Assembly (NCBI GenBank): GCA_964531165.1 | Contig: CAZHEA010000028.1 | Span: 1-36,060, forward strand | Source: SZUA-229 sp964531165 | GTDB lineage: Bacteria > Pseudomonadota > Gammaproteobacteria > SZUA-229 | Length of the DNA stretch: 36,060 bases | Direction of reading: 5' to 3' | Shown here: in pieces, positions 16,025-25,237 of the stretch | Numbering within the stretch: the first letter of the stretch is position 1 | Layout: every line of letters begins with the position of its first letter | Position numbers and translations under genes: made by a program | Notes under the pieces: generated by a model | Databases searched by the model: none | Told to the model about the DNA's origin: nothing | The model's input: only the letters and a program-made list of their open reading frames with translations

Positions 16025-18787
16025 ATGAAACACGAGCAGCATTATTCAGCACCATTTGCTCTATTTTCGCGTGAATCGCGCCCTGTGCGCAGTTTATTAC
16101 GTGCTATCACTATTGTCTCTACAATCAGTGTTTTAGCCGCATGTGGAAATAGCACCGAAGTAGAAAACAACACCAACCCGGGTGGCAGTGGTGGCGGCAG
16201 TTTAGGCCCCACTTATCTGGGCCCAGCCCCCTTAAATGACGAGATTCAGAAGTTTAAAACTGAATTCTGGAACCCGCTTGCAGCTAATAATCGTTGCGGA
16301 CAGTGTCACACATCAGGTGGACAGGCTGAAAACTTTCCTTTTGTTGACCTACTCAATATCAACACAGCATTTTCTGCTGCGGTCGCTGGAAATAATTCTG
16401 ACCAGTTGATAGTCGATCGCAGCAACCCTTCACTATCAAGAGCCGTTGTAAAAGTAAAAGAAGGCCATCAGTGCTGGTTAGGCAATGATCTTGCAAGCGC
16501 TGGAAACTGTGCGGATATCGTTGAAGGATACATTAACAACTGGAGCGGTGACGCATCCCAGTCCGGCGGCCGTAGTATTAAACTAGAAGCACCTACTTTT
16601 ATTAAAGATCCGGGCGCAAGTCGTAACTTCCCTGGGCTTGAAACACCACAGACCCCAACACCTCAAACCTTTATAGATGAGCTGTACAACCCCGTACTTG
16701 TTAAATATTGCGCAGACTGTCATTCTGATACCTCAGATACACCACAGGCTCCATTTTTTGCAAGTAATGACACAAAGGTAGCCTATGCCGCTGCCATGTC
16801 TAAAATCAACCTGGACGCAATTAATGTATTAGCCGATGGTTCACTAGAACCATTACCCCTTAATTCAAATGAACAGTCTCGCTTTGTAACCCGTGTTTTA
16901 GAGTTACACAATTGCTGGACAAATGATTGCACCAGTGATGCAGACGTTATGCGCTTAGCAATTTTCAATTTTGCTAGCGGAATAAGCCTGACACAAATCG
17001 ACCCTGCATTAGTCACCAGTAAAGCAATGAACTTTGACAATGCAACATTGGCTAGCGGCGGTAATCGCTATGAGAATAACCAGATTGCTATCTGGGAATT
17101 TAAAAAAGGCTCAGGAACAGTCGCCAATGATACCAGCGGTATCGAGCCTGCTATCGATTTAGAATTTAATAGCGGTTCTGGTGGTTCAGTCAGCTGGATA
17201 CTCGGCTACGGCATTGAGCTATCGGGTGGTGGATTTGCAAAAGCAGCCGGTAGCAGTGAAAAACTGGCAAACCTGATTGCACCAAATAATTCATACAGCA
17301 TAGAAGCATGGGTTATTCCCGCTAATGTTACTCAGGAAGATGCACGTATTGTTAGCTTTGCCTCAGGTGATGGAACAACACGTAACTTTTCTATGAGCCA
17401 ATCACTTTATCAATATGAATTTTTAAACCGTGCAACAAATAATATCGAAAATTCTGATGGCGCACTATTAACCAATGATCAGGATGAAGATCTACAATCC
17501 GCATTACAGCATGTAGTTTATACATTTGATCCGGTCAATGGTCGCCGTATATACGTAAATGGCGTATTTACGGATGATACAGACTCTGCCGATGCCCTCG
17601 GCGGCACATTAGTTGAGTGGGATAACTCATTTAACTTTGTGCTAGGCAGTGGTAATGCAGATAATGCCTGGAGCGGTAAACTGCGGATGGTTGCCATACA
17701 TAACAGTGCATTAAGTCAGGAACAGATCACCCAGAACTTTAAAGTAGGCGTTGGCCAGAAATACTTCATGCTTTTCTCAGTCAGCGATTTACTACCTGGG
17801 CTTCAACCGGGTGAAGAAAACGTATACATAATGATGCAGGCCGAGCTATATGATAATACTGCTTATTTATTTAATAACCCGGTATTCATAAACCTGAACG
17901 GCGACTATATCCCTAGCGATATCCCCATTGAAGGTATGCGAATTGGTATCAATGGCAAAGAAGCCATCACTGGCCAGGCTTTCGGTAATATTAATGTAAA
18001 TATCAACTCTACCGACTACACTATTGATGGACAGGAAATTTCTAGACTGGGTACGGTTATCCCGATAGGCAAAGGCCCAGAAAACGATGAGTTTTTCCTG
18101 ACATTTGAAGTCTTCGATAATGACACCAACCCTAGAGTAGAGGCTGAGCCTGTTGTACCGGCCGCACCACCTGAAGCAGCCGCTGTACCGGATATTGGCG
18201 TTAAAACTTTTGATGAGATCAATGCCAGTCTGTCAATTGTAACGGGCATTCCAACGACTAATGCCAGTATTGTCACTGCATATGAATCATATAAGCAGCA
18301 ACTACCTTCAATTGAAGATATTAATGCCTTTTTACCTTCTCATCAGATGGGTGTTGCTCAGCTGGCAATGAGCTATTGCCAACAGCTGGTTCAGACAGAT
18401 AAGGACAACTTCTTTAGTGGCTTTAATTTCAACCTGACTCCGGACACAGCCTTTAATACGGCAGTGAAAAGAGATCAAATAATTAATCCACTGTTGGTGG
18501 GCATAATGAATCTGGATACCGCTACCAGCCATAACCTGACAACACAGGCCGACCCTGATGTCATTCGTGAAATAATTGGTTCTCCTGTAGATCCTAATCT
18601 AGTGACAACAATAGACGATGCATCAAAGCAGGCGATATACGACTACCCAAGCCTGCTGACCACAATGACACCATGCGATTCTGTTCTGGCTACACCGGCA
18701 CCAGAGTGCACAACACAACGTACAGAAAAAATCGTTATCGCAATTTGCGCCGCTACACTGGGCAGCGCAATGACCATAATTCAATAA
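16025..18787 (+). CDS. Di-haem lipoprotein with a LamG/concanavalin-like domain
   Basis: 920-aa lipoprotein: signal peptide with lipobox LAAC (Cys40), a Gly/Ser linker, and two CxxCH motifs, CGQCH (91-95) and CADCH (229-233). Each lies in a duplicated unit of about 100 residues that also contains HxCW and a further Cys (HQCW 148-151, C162; HNCW 295-298, C302). A LamG/pentraxin-like beta-sandwich follows (about 350-575), including YSIEAWVIP, LQHVVYTFD and RRIYVNGVF. The C-terminal part has no recognised domain but several Cys. Likely a surface or periplasmic cytochrome with a carbohydrate- or protein-binding module. GGAG lies 9-12 nt before the ATG. It sits between the other haem protein and the Tat protein. 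Confidence 0.8.
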   Translation: MKHEQHYSAPFALFSRESRPVRSLLRAITIVSTISVLAACGNSTEVENNTNPGGSGGGSLGPTYLGPAPLNDEIQKFKTEFWNPLAANNRCGQCHTSGGQAENFPFVDLLNINTAFSAAVAGNNSDQLIVDRSNPSLSRAVVKVKEGHQCWLGNDLASAGNCADIVEGYINNWSGDASQSGGRSIKLEAPTFIKDPGASRNFPGLETPQTPTPQTFIDELYNPVLVKYCADCHSDTSDTPQAPFFASNDTKVAYAAAMSKINLDAINVLADGSLEPLPLNSNEQSRFVTRVLELHNCWTNDCTSDADVMRLAIFNFASGISLTQIDPALVTSKAMNFDNATLASGGNRYENNQIAIWEFKKGSGTVANDTSGIEPAIDLEFNSGSGGSVSWILGYGIELSGGGFAKAAGSSEKLANLIAPNNSYSIEAWVIPANVTQEDARIVSFASGDGTTRNFSMSQSLYQYEFLNRATNNIENSDGALLTNDQDEDLQSALQHVVYTFDPVNGRRIYVNGVFTDDTDSADALGGTLVEWDNSFNFVLGSGNADNAWSGKLRMVAIHNSALSQEQITQNFKVGVGQKYFMLFSVSDLLPGLQPGEENVYIMMQAELYDNTAYLFNNPVFINLNGDYIPSDIPIEGMRIGINGKEAITGQAFGNINVNINSTDYTIDGQEISRLGTVIPIGKGPENDEFFLTFEVFDNDTNPRVEAEPVVPAAPPEAAAVPDIGVKTFDEINASLSIVTGIPTTNASIVTAYESYKQQLPSIEDINAFLPSHQMGVAQLAMSYCQQLVQTDKDNFFSGFNFNLTPDTAFNTAVKRDQIINPLLVGIMNLDTATSHNLTTQADPDVIREIIGSPVDPNLVTTIDDASKQAIYDYPSLLTTMTPCDSVLATPAPECTTQRTEKIVIAICAATLGSAMTIIQ

Positions 18788-18821
18788 GTGTGATCCGAAT
18801 GAATATTAAGAGGTATTTTTA

Positions 18822-20483
18822 ATGAAGAATAAACAACCACTGGGTATAAATGACCCACTTCGTCATGCGGATCACCCAAGACCCTCTACGCGTCGTGATT
18901 TTATTAAGCAGGGCTTTATCTCTGGACCCGCAGCCGTTTTAACCGGCAGTGTATTCGGACTGTTTAATAACCCGCGTGAAGCTTATGCAGCAGTCGCATC
19001 TGATCTGGATCAGTTAGCAAAAGACATTCCCAACACTGCATGCAAGGTTGGCGACGCAGCCGCAGGCTCAGCCAAGATCCCATTCATCTGCTTCGATCTG
19101 GCCGGCGGTGCAAACTTTGCCAGCTCCAATGTACTGGTTGGAACAGATGGCCAGCTAGGCGCGATGTCTACAGCCGCTTATAGCAAGATGGGCGTACCGG
19201 GTGACAATATACCGGGGCAAGTTGAAGTTGCAGGGCAAAGTCTCAGCACACTCGCAACCAGCCTGGATTTCACCAACGATCAACTGGGGCTTAAATTTCA
19301 CTCTGACAGTGCCATGTTGTTTGGTATTCTAGATAAGTTTAAAAGTGCCGTCCCCGGCAACATCGATGGCGCTGTTATACCCGCGCGCTCAGGTAATGAT
19401 ACCAGCAACAATACCCATAACCCTTTGTATGGTATCGCCAAGGCCGGCGCAGTCGGCAGTGCGGTCACTCTTATCGGCTCTCGAAATACAGAATCCGGTG
19501 GTAACTCAATGGCGCCCCCGGGATTAATTAATCCTGAAATTCGTCCGACTAAAGTCGATCGTCCCAGCGATGTAACCGGCATGATTGACGTGGGTGACTT
19601 AACCAATATTCTGAACACAAAAGAAGATGTGGTTGCGGTAATGGAATCCATGGCGCGTATTAGCCATAAAAAGCTCAACGCCACGATTACTCAGAACGAC
19701 GTAGTAAGAGATCTGGTTAAATGTGGATACATTAAAGCCGCCGATATTGCAGAACGATTTGCTGACCAGGTTGTAGACCCTGCGCTTGATCCAGATATTG
19801 TTGGTGATACCGGGATATTCACTGATGCGGAATTCACCAATAATAATAGAGACGGCGGCGAGTTCCGCAAAACCGCTGCCGTTATGAAAATGGTTCTTGA
19901 GGGTTACTCAGGTGCCGGTAGTATCACCATGGGTGGCTACGATTATCATACGGGTGACCGTACTGCAGGTGAAAATCGCGACTTACGCGCGGGTCGCTGC
20001 ATAGGTGCCTGCCTTGAATATGCGGCGAGAAAAAACTCACAGTTAATGATTTACGTTTTCAGTGATGGCTCTGTTGCCAGTAACGGCACAGCTGATAACA
20101 CCGTCAATCAACTAGATGGCAATGGAAACATCACCAGTCTGGGTGGCCGAGGAAAAGGCGTATGGACCGGTGACAACTCATCAACTGCCTGCTCATTCTT
20201 TCTGGTATTTGATCCAAATGGTGGCATTTCAAGGTTTAATGCCAAACCAGCCCAAGAGGATCATCGACAGATTGGTCAATTCTCAATGGCCGGCTCTGTC
20301 ATTACATCGGCAACGCCAGCAGCTAATAACGTTAATTTATTAGTTAATACGGTTATCGCAAATTATATGGCCCTTAACAATAACCTTGACCCGGCTGCAG
20401 ATCAGCCTGATTTTGCGGGCACTTTCGCCAATCATGGTTTAGGCGACTTTAAGCAATACGTATCATTTGATCCTATTAGATAA
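18822..20483 (+). CDS. Tat-exported DUF1501-like protein
   Basis: 553-aa protein with a twin-arginine signal (TRRDFIKQGF, RR at 24-25; cleavage near AYA, about residue 56), so it is exported folded. The body recalls DUF1501/alkaline-phosphatase-superfamily proteins: an early FDLAGGANFASS-like strand-loop, a central IPARSGNDTSNNTHNP segment, GGYDYHTGDR and a late VFSDGS. From memory, close relatives in other gammaproteobacteria are strongly conserved and sometimes mislabelled GspF, but nothing here resembles an inner-membrane GspF. A cofactor or metal may explain the Tat route. AGAGG lies upstream of the ATG. It sits in the operon between haem proteins and ApbE. Enzymatic role unknown. Confidence 0.75.
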   Translation: MKNKQPLGINDPLRHADHPRPSTRRDFIKQGFISGPAAVLTGSVFGLFNNPREAYAAVASDLDQLAKDIPNTACKVGDAAAGSAKIPFICFDLAGGANFASSNVLVGTDGQLGAMSTAAYSKMGVPGDNIPGQVEVAGQSLSTLATSLDFTNDQLGLKFHSDSAMLFGILDKFKSAVPGNIDGAVIPARSGNDTSNNTHNPLYGIAKAGAVGSAVTLIGSRNTESGGNSMAPPGLINPEIRPTKVDRPSDVTGMIDVGDLTNILNTKEDVVAVMESMARISHKKLNATITQNDVVRDLVKCGYIKAADIAERFADQVVDPALDPDIVGDTGIFTDAEFTNNNRDGGEFRKTAAVMKMVLEGYSGAGSITMGGYDYHTGDRTAGENRDLRAGRCIGACLEYAARKNSQLMIYVFSDGSVASNGTADNTVNQLDGNGNITSLGGRGKGVWTGDNSSTACSFFLVFDPNGGISRFNAKPAQEDHRQIGQFSMAGSVITSATPAANNVNLLVNTVIANYMALNNNLDPAADQPDFAGTFANHGLGDFKQYVSFDPIR

Positions 20484-20498
20484 TGATACAGACACTGC

Positions 20499-21503
20499 AT
20501 GACAAATAACCGTTTTAAGCAACAGCAGCTGTTGCTGTATTTAGGACTTTTATTTGTCAGTGGTGCAAATGCTCAGGCAAAAACAGGATGGTATAATTTT
20601 CAGCAATCCATTATGGGTACATCCACTGTAGTGGAGCTGTTTAGCAAAACCCCGCAACAGGCTAAACAATGTAGCCAACGGGTATTTGATGAGATGCACC
20701 GCATCGATAATTTAATGAGCCCGTATATTGAGCAAAGTGAACTGGCCAGAATTAATCGTGACGCATCAGAACAAAGTGTAAAAATAGGTAAAGAGTTATT
20801 TAATCTAATTAAACGCTCAATCGAATTCTCCGAACTATCAAACGGGGCATTCGATATTACCTTTGCCAGTGTGGGTCACCTTTATGATTACCGCATGAAG
20901 CAGCACCCAACTGAACAACAAATTAAACAACAGCTCAATGCGATAAATTATAAAAATATAAAACTTAATGAAGCTGAAACCAGCATATCATTTAGTCATA
21001 AAAATACCCGTATAGATCTGGGCGGCATCGCAAAAGGTTATGCCGTTGATAATGCCATACAAATTTTAAAAACCTGCGGCATTAAAAACGCACTGGTTAG
21101 TGCAGGAGGAGACTCCCGCATATTAGGTGACAAAAACGGCAGGCCCTGGGTAATGGGTGTGCGTCACCCCAGAGATAAAAATAAGGTAGTTGTTAGTATC
21201 CCGTTAAGTGATTCTGCAATTTCTACCTCCGGTGATTACGAACGCTACTTCATAGAGAATGGCACTCGCTATCACCACATAATAACACCCACAACAGGGC
21301 AGTCTGTTAAACAGACATGGAGCGTAAGCGTCATGGCCAATGAAGCCATCACCAGCGATGCACTATCAACAACACTGTTTGTGTTGGGAACGGAAAAAGC
21401 CCTGCAGCTAATTAATTCCCTCGACGGTATTGAAGCCGTGATAATTAATGCTAAAGGTAGAATGTTTTATTCCAGCGGTCTGATGCCGCCAACGCAGCAC
21501 TAA
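20499..21503 (+). CDS. apbE: FAD:protein FMN transferase
   Basis: 334-aa exported flavin transferase that covalently attaches FMN from FAD to Thr/Ser of extracytoplasmic acceptor proteins. It has a signal peptide (about 1-26) and ApbE motifs: MGTSTVVELFS, FDITFASVGHLYDY, IDLGGIAKGYAVD, NALVSAGGDSR, and HHIITPTTG with the later ITSDALSTTLFVLG that holds the magnesium and catalytic residues. It starts 15 bp after the DUF1501-like gene, implying co-transcription. A classical acceptor with an FMN_bind domain is not encoded in the window, and I see no clear (S/T)GA(S/T) acceptor site in neighbouring proteins, so its target is open. Confidence 0.95.
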   Translation: MTNNRFKQQQLLLYLGLLFVSGANAQAKTGWYNFQQSIMGTSTVVELFSKTPQQAKQCSQRVFDEMHRIDNLMSPYIEQSELARINRDASEQSVKIGKELFNLIKRSIEFSELSNGAFDITFASVGHLYDYRMKQHPTEQQIKQQLNAINYKNIKLNEAETSISFSHKNTRIDLGGIAKGYAVDNAIQILKTCGIKNALVSAGGDSRILGDKNGRPWVMGVRHPRDKNKVVVSIPLSDSAISTSGDYERYFIENGTRYHHIITPTTGQSVKQTWSVSVMANEAITSDALSTTLFVLGTEKALQLINSLDGIEAVIINAKGRMFYSSGLMPPTQH

Positions 21504-21532
21504 GCGCGTTTAAATTTTTCAGGTTATGTTTT

Positions 21533-24424
21533 ATGTGTAGCAAAAAATTAGACTTATTTTCCGCCAAAAAATTACAGTGGTTACCTTCACTGCTTCTACT
21601 GCCCCTGCTTGGTTCGTTAACGGCCTGCGGTACGGGTAGTGAAACCGGCGCAGATCCGGGCATTGAAGATTTCCCCATTGCCTACGTTAAACGCAGCATT
21701 TTAGTTGATGACGACGGTGATCTAATTCAGCCCGATATTAGACGGCCTCTACGTTCTACACCCGGTGGTGATATTTATATAAAATCTCGCGCCAACCTGA
21801 GTGCACCTGAAATTAATATAACCAGCGCTCTCACCAATGGTATGGGAGATGTAAAAGACCTTGAGGTATCCAGCGATGGCAAGCTTCTGGTATTTTCACT
21901 TTTAACTGAAGACCCGGATCCCAACAACGATGACGATGATCCAAAATGGGATATTTATATCTATAACCGGGAGACAAATACTGTCAGCCGGGTTATTCCT
22001 AAATTATCCAATCAGGATATCACCGCAAGACTGGGCGATGATGTTGCGCCTTATTTTTTACCCAATAATAACCGTATTGTTTTCTCATCAAATCGTCAGA
22101 AACAATCCCGTGCCATCATCAGCTCAGAGCCGGCGCCATCAGGGCAAATTACCAAACCGCCATTTTCTTCTCAGGATGAAGACAATCGTGAAAAATCGCT
22201 GGTATTGCATACGATGAATATCGACGGCACTGACATAAAACAGATTTCGTTTAATCAAAGCCATGACCTGGACCCTACTGTTCTCAGTAACGGACGCATA
22301 CTCTTCAGTCGCTGGGATAACATGAACCGCAACGATGCCGTCAGTTTGTATACGGTATTGCAGGACGGATCAGATTTGCAGCCTTATTATGGCACCCATG
22401 ACAATAGCCATGAAATTACCGATGCGGTTGATGCAGATGGAAACACACCCATCGTGCAGTTTATAAATCCCAGAGAGCTTTTAGATGGACGCATCATGAT
22501 GTTGCAACGGCCATTTTCAAATTCATTTGCCGGGGGAGAAATCGTTACTGTTGATGCTGAAAACTTTGTTGACCTTAATCAGCCAACCGCCAGCAATCAG
22601 GGTGCTATGACCGGTATTTCTGCTGTCCAGAAAGTGACGGGGAATATGAAGTTTGACGGTAGCATTGATATTGAAGGGCGCTACTCATCATTTTACCCAC
22701 TAAATGATGGCACTAGCCGTATCCTGGTGAGCAAGGGGTTATGCCAGATTGAAATTGACACTAACCTGGACCCTAATGCGGACCCGATTTTAGAGCCTTT
22801 TTTATGCCTTGGCGATGAAGCACAGCTGTTACTTAATGATCCAGCAACAACTGAAACCGAAGCTTATCCGGCTTATGGCATATGGTTATATAATGCCGGT
22901 GCACAAACTGAAAAGCCCATCGTCAGAGCAGAAACCGGCAAGTTTTTAGCTGATGCCGTAGTAATGCGTCCTTACACCAGAGCCCTTATTAATCAGGGCA
23001 GCGACCTCAACAGCGATCTGGTTGCTGAAGATGTTGGCCTGCTAAAAATTCGCAGCGTTTATGACTTCGGTGACGGCGTATTTAATGGCTGCTTCTTAAA
23101 TGTATGCACCGATGCCAATGTCAGCAGTGTTCTGGAGTTAGGCGATCCTGCTCTGGCCACAGCTGATCAGCGCCCGGCGCGCTTCATCCGTCTGGTAAAA
23201 GCCGTTGGCCTGCCCAATAGAAATGATCCGGATTTAGTTAATCCACCTAATCTATCAAATCGCGCTTTTGGACGTGGTGGACGCAGACTGGGCATGAAAG
23301 AAATTATTGGCTATAGCCCAATCCAACCGGATGGCTCGGTGCAGGTCAAAGTGCCGGCTAACGTAGCATTTTATTTTGATATTTTAGATAAAGACGCACG
23401 AAGAATCGGCCCCCGCCATGATAACTGGCTACAGGTCGCCGCAGGTGAAACGCTGGCATGCACTGGCTGTCACACACATCCTGGTGGTAATAATGCGTCG
23501 CAACCACTTCCACATGGCCGCAAAGACGCAGAAGCCGCATCAATCAACAACACGCCTCCAGCTGGCGGCCAATACCCGAATACTCTGGATCCTGCCACCG
23601 GTGTTCCATACCTGGCTGCCGACACCATGGCTGAAGCATTAAGTGTCGCCCAGGGCGTCGCTGGTGCCACACCCAGTGTTAGTATTGAATATACGGATCT
23701 ATGGACCGACCCAAGCTCACTCACACCTACTGCTTCATTTAGCTTTAGCTATACCGGTATAGCCACAGGCGGTTTATCCACGCTGAATACCATTAGCCCA
23801 TATGCCGCAACGTCCCCCTGTGAATCACAATGGGATGCAAGATGTCGTACCGTAATTAATTACAAAGCACATATTCAACCTATCTGGGATTACAGCCCAC
23901 GAATTGACGGGGCAAGTGGTGCAGATGTTTCCTGTACGAATTGCCATACCCCGGTTGATCCGGTTAATAGTGCGCAAAGGGTACCTGCAGGCCAGCTTGA
24001 TTTATCTGCCGAACCGGAATTAGACCTGCAAATTGAGTCTTACCGTGAGCTATTTAACAATGGTAACGGGCAGGTACTTGATGTTAATGGCAACCTAATC
24101 ATAAAAGAAATAACGGTTCAGGCTACTGACGACGAAGGTAATCTTCTGTTTACCAATGACGATCCGCCTCTACCGATATTCGTTCAGGAGCCCGATCCTG
24201 ACTTCAGCACAGCTGCATCTATGAGCGCTAACGGCGCACGAGCCAGCTTCTTCATGGAAAAAATGACGGAAACTGAACTCAATGCCGGTCGTACACTATC
24301 AGCACCAACGATTAGTCACGCAAATATGCTAACTCCGGCCGAGCTTAAACTGATTGCAGAATACCTGGATATTGGTGGCCAGTACTTTAACAATCCATTT
24401 GATGCAACAGTGCCGCAAAACTAG
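21533..24424 (+). CDS. Beta-propeller di-haem lipoprotein (HzsA-like architecture)
   Basis: 963-aa lipoprotein: lipobox LTAC (Cys32), then a TolB/WD-like beta-propeller region (about 90-480; blades visible as DLEVSSDGKLLVFSL, NNRIVFSSNRQ, SNGRILFSRWD). A beta-rich domain with IQPDGSVQVKVPANVAFYFD follows, immediately preceding CTGCH (643-647), and a second CTNCH at 801-805. The order propeller, QPDGS domain, CxxCH resembles proteins annotated as HzsA-like (hydrazine synthase alpha); I do not infer hydrazine synthesis. Probably an outer-membrane-anchored redox protein. It follows apbE after 29 bp, with AGGT before the ATG. Confidence 0.78.
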   Translation: MCSKKLDLFSAKKLQWLPSLLLLPLLGSLTACGTGSETGADPGIEDFPIAYVKRSILVDDDGDLIQPDIRRPLRSTPGGDIYIKSRANLSAPEINITSALTNGMGDVKDLEVSSDGKLLVFSLLTEDPDPNNDDDDPKWDIYIYNRETNTVSRVIPKLSNQDITARLGDDVAPYFLPNNNRIVFSSNRQKQSRAIISSEPAPSGQITKPPFSSQDEDNREKSLVLHTMNIDGTDIKQISFNQSHDLDPTVLSNGRILFSRWDNMNRNDAVSLYTVLQDGSDLQPYYGTHDNSHEITDAVDADGNTPIVQFINPRELLDGRIMMLQRPFSNSFAGGEIVTVDAENFVDLNQPTASNQGAMTGISAVQKVTGNMKFDGSIDIEGRYSSFYPLNDGTSRILVSKGLCQIEIDTNLDPNADPILEPFLCLGDEAQLLLNDPATTETEAYPAYGIWLYNAGAQTEKPIVRAETGKFLADAVVMRPYTRALINQGSDLNSDLVAEDVGLLKIRSVYDFGDGVFNGCFLNVCTDANVSSVLELGDPALATADQRPARFIRLVKAVGLPNRNDPDLVNPPNLSNRAFGRGGRRLGMKEIIGYSPIQPDGSVQVKVPANVAFYFDILDKDARRIGPRHDNWLQVAAGETLACTGCHTHPGGNNASQPLPHGRKDAEAASINNTPPAGGQYPNTLDPATGVPYLAADTMAEALSVAQGVAGATPSVSIEYTDLWTDPSSLTPTASFSFSYTGIATGGLSTLNTISPYAATSPCESQWDARCRTVINYKAHIQPIWDYSPRIDGASGADVSCTNCHTPVDPVNSAQRVPAGQLDLSAEPELDLQIESYRELFNNGNGQVLDVNGNLIIKEITVQATDDEGNLLFTNDDPPLPIFVQEPDPDFSTAASMSANGARASFFMEKMTETELNAGRTLSAPTISHANMLTPAELKLIAEYLDIGGQYFNNPFDATVPQN

Positions 24425-24487
24425 TTTATAATAAGAAAGTAAAATGATAATAACCGGACAATAAACTCAGGGCTGTTTGCACAAACC

Positions 24488-25237
24488 ATGTATATAAGAT
24501 TGACTGTCTTGCTGATTATTCAGCTGTTCAGTATGAATGTTTACTCTGCTTCTGAGCCTTTGCAGCAAGTAAAAATTGCTGACCCATTTATTGAAATGCA
24601 TACCGGCCCCGGGGGCGGCTATCCCATATTTCATGTAATGGAGCGGGGAGCGTTCATCGAAATTATCATGCAACGTGCTGACTGGTTTAAAGTGCGCACT
24701 GAAAAAAACAAAGAAGGTTGGGTGAATTTCGAACAACTATCCAAAACCCTCTCAGCCAATGGTGAGTTAATTAATTTTAAAGTGATTACTCAGGAAGATT
24801 TTACTGAACGCACCTGGGAAGTTGGCGTAATGGGCGGCGACTTTGGTGGAGCCCCCTCACTCAGTGTATATGGTTCTTACTTTTTTAATCAGGGCTTCGC
24901 GATAGAATCCAGTCTTGCACAGGCAATTGGCGACCAGTCTAGTAGCCTGTCGTTAAAGCTCGGTCTGCTGATTCAACCTTTCCCGGAGTGGAAATATTCA
25001 CCCTACTTTCAAATGGGCACCGGTATTATTGATGTAAAACCATCATCATCAACCATTCAGCCTGTAGACCGACAAAATCAATTTTCAAATATCAGCCTGG
25101 GTGTGCGCACCCATTTAACCCAAAAAATTATCCTGCGTCTGGAATTTAGTCAATATATAATATTTTCCGCCACCAAAGATAATGATAACAATGAGGAAAT
25201 AAACGAATGGAAGGCAGGATTCGCAGTCTTCTTTTAG
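24488..25237 (+). CDS. Secreted SH3-domain protein with C-terminal outer-membrane barrel-like region
   Basis: 249-aa protein: signal peptide (about 1-20, ending VYSA), a bacterial SH3 domain (about 25-92; MHTGPGGGYPIFHVMERG and GWVNFEQL are typical) and a C-terminal region of alternating beta strands (about 115-249), ending in aromatic residues (AGFAVFF) like an outer-membrane barrel. Bacterial SH3 domains usually bind peptidoglycan or peptides, so it may link wall and outer membrane. Its 3' end overlaps the next barrel gene by 31 bp, so the two are probably coupled. Function not known. Confidence 0.82.
   Translation: MYIRLTVLLIIQLFSMNVYSASEPLQQVKIADPFIEMHTGPGGGYPIFHVMERGAFIEIIMQRADWFKVRTEKNKEGWVNFEQLSKTLSANGELINFKVITQEDFTERTWEVGVMGGDFGGAPSLSVYGSYFFNQGFAIESSLAQAIGDQSSSLSLKLGLLIQPFPEWKYSPYFQMGTGIIDVKPSSSTIQPVDRQNQFSNISLGVRTHLTQKIILRLEFSQYIIFSATKDNDNNEEINEWKAGFAVFF

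Noticed and set aside
19905..19935. Possible ApbE acceptor site YSGAGS in the DUF1501-like protein
   Set aside because: The position after GA is Gly, not Thr/Ser, and the context lacks an FMN_bind domain.
18822..20483. GspF (type II secretion) label sometimes attached to this family
   Set aside because: The protein has a Tat signal and a soluble DUF1501-like body, without the GspF membrane helices; no other Gsp genes are present.
21533..24424. Hydrazine synthase activity
   Set aside because: Only the architecture is similar; the other hydrazine synthase subunits and anammox genes are absent.
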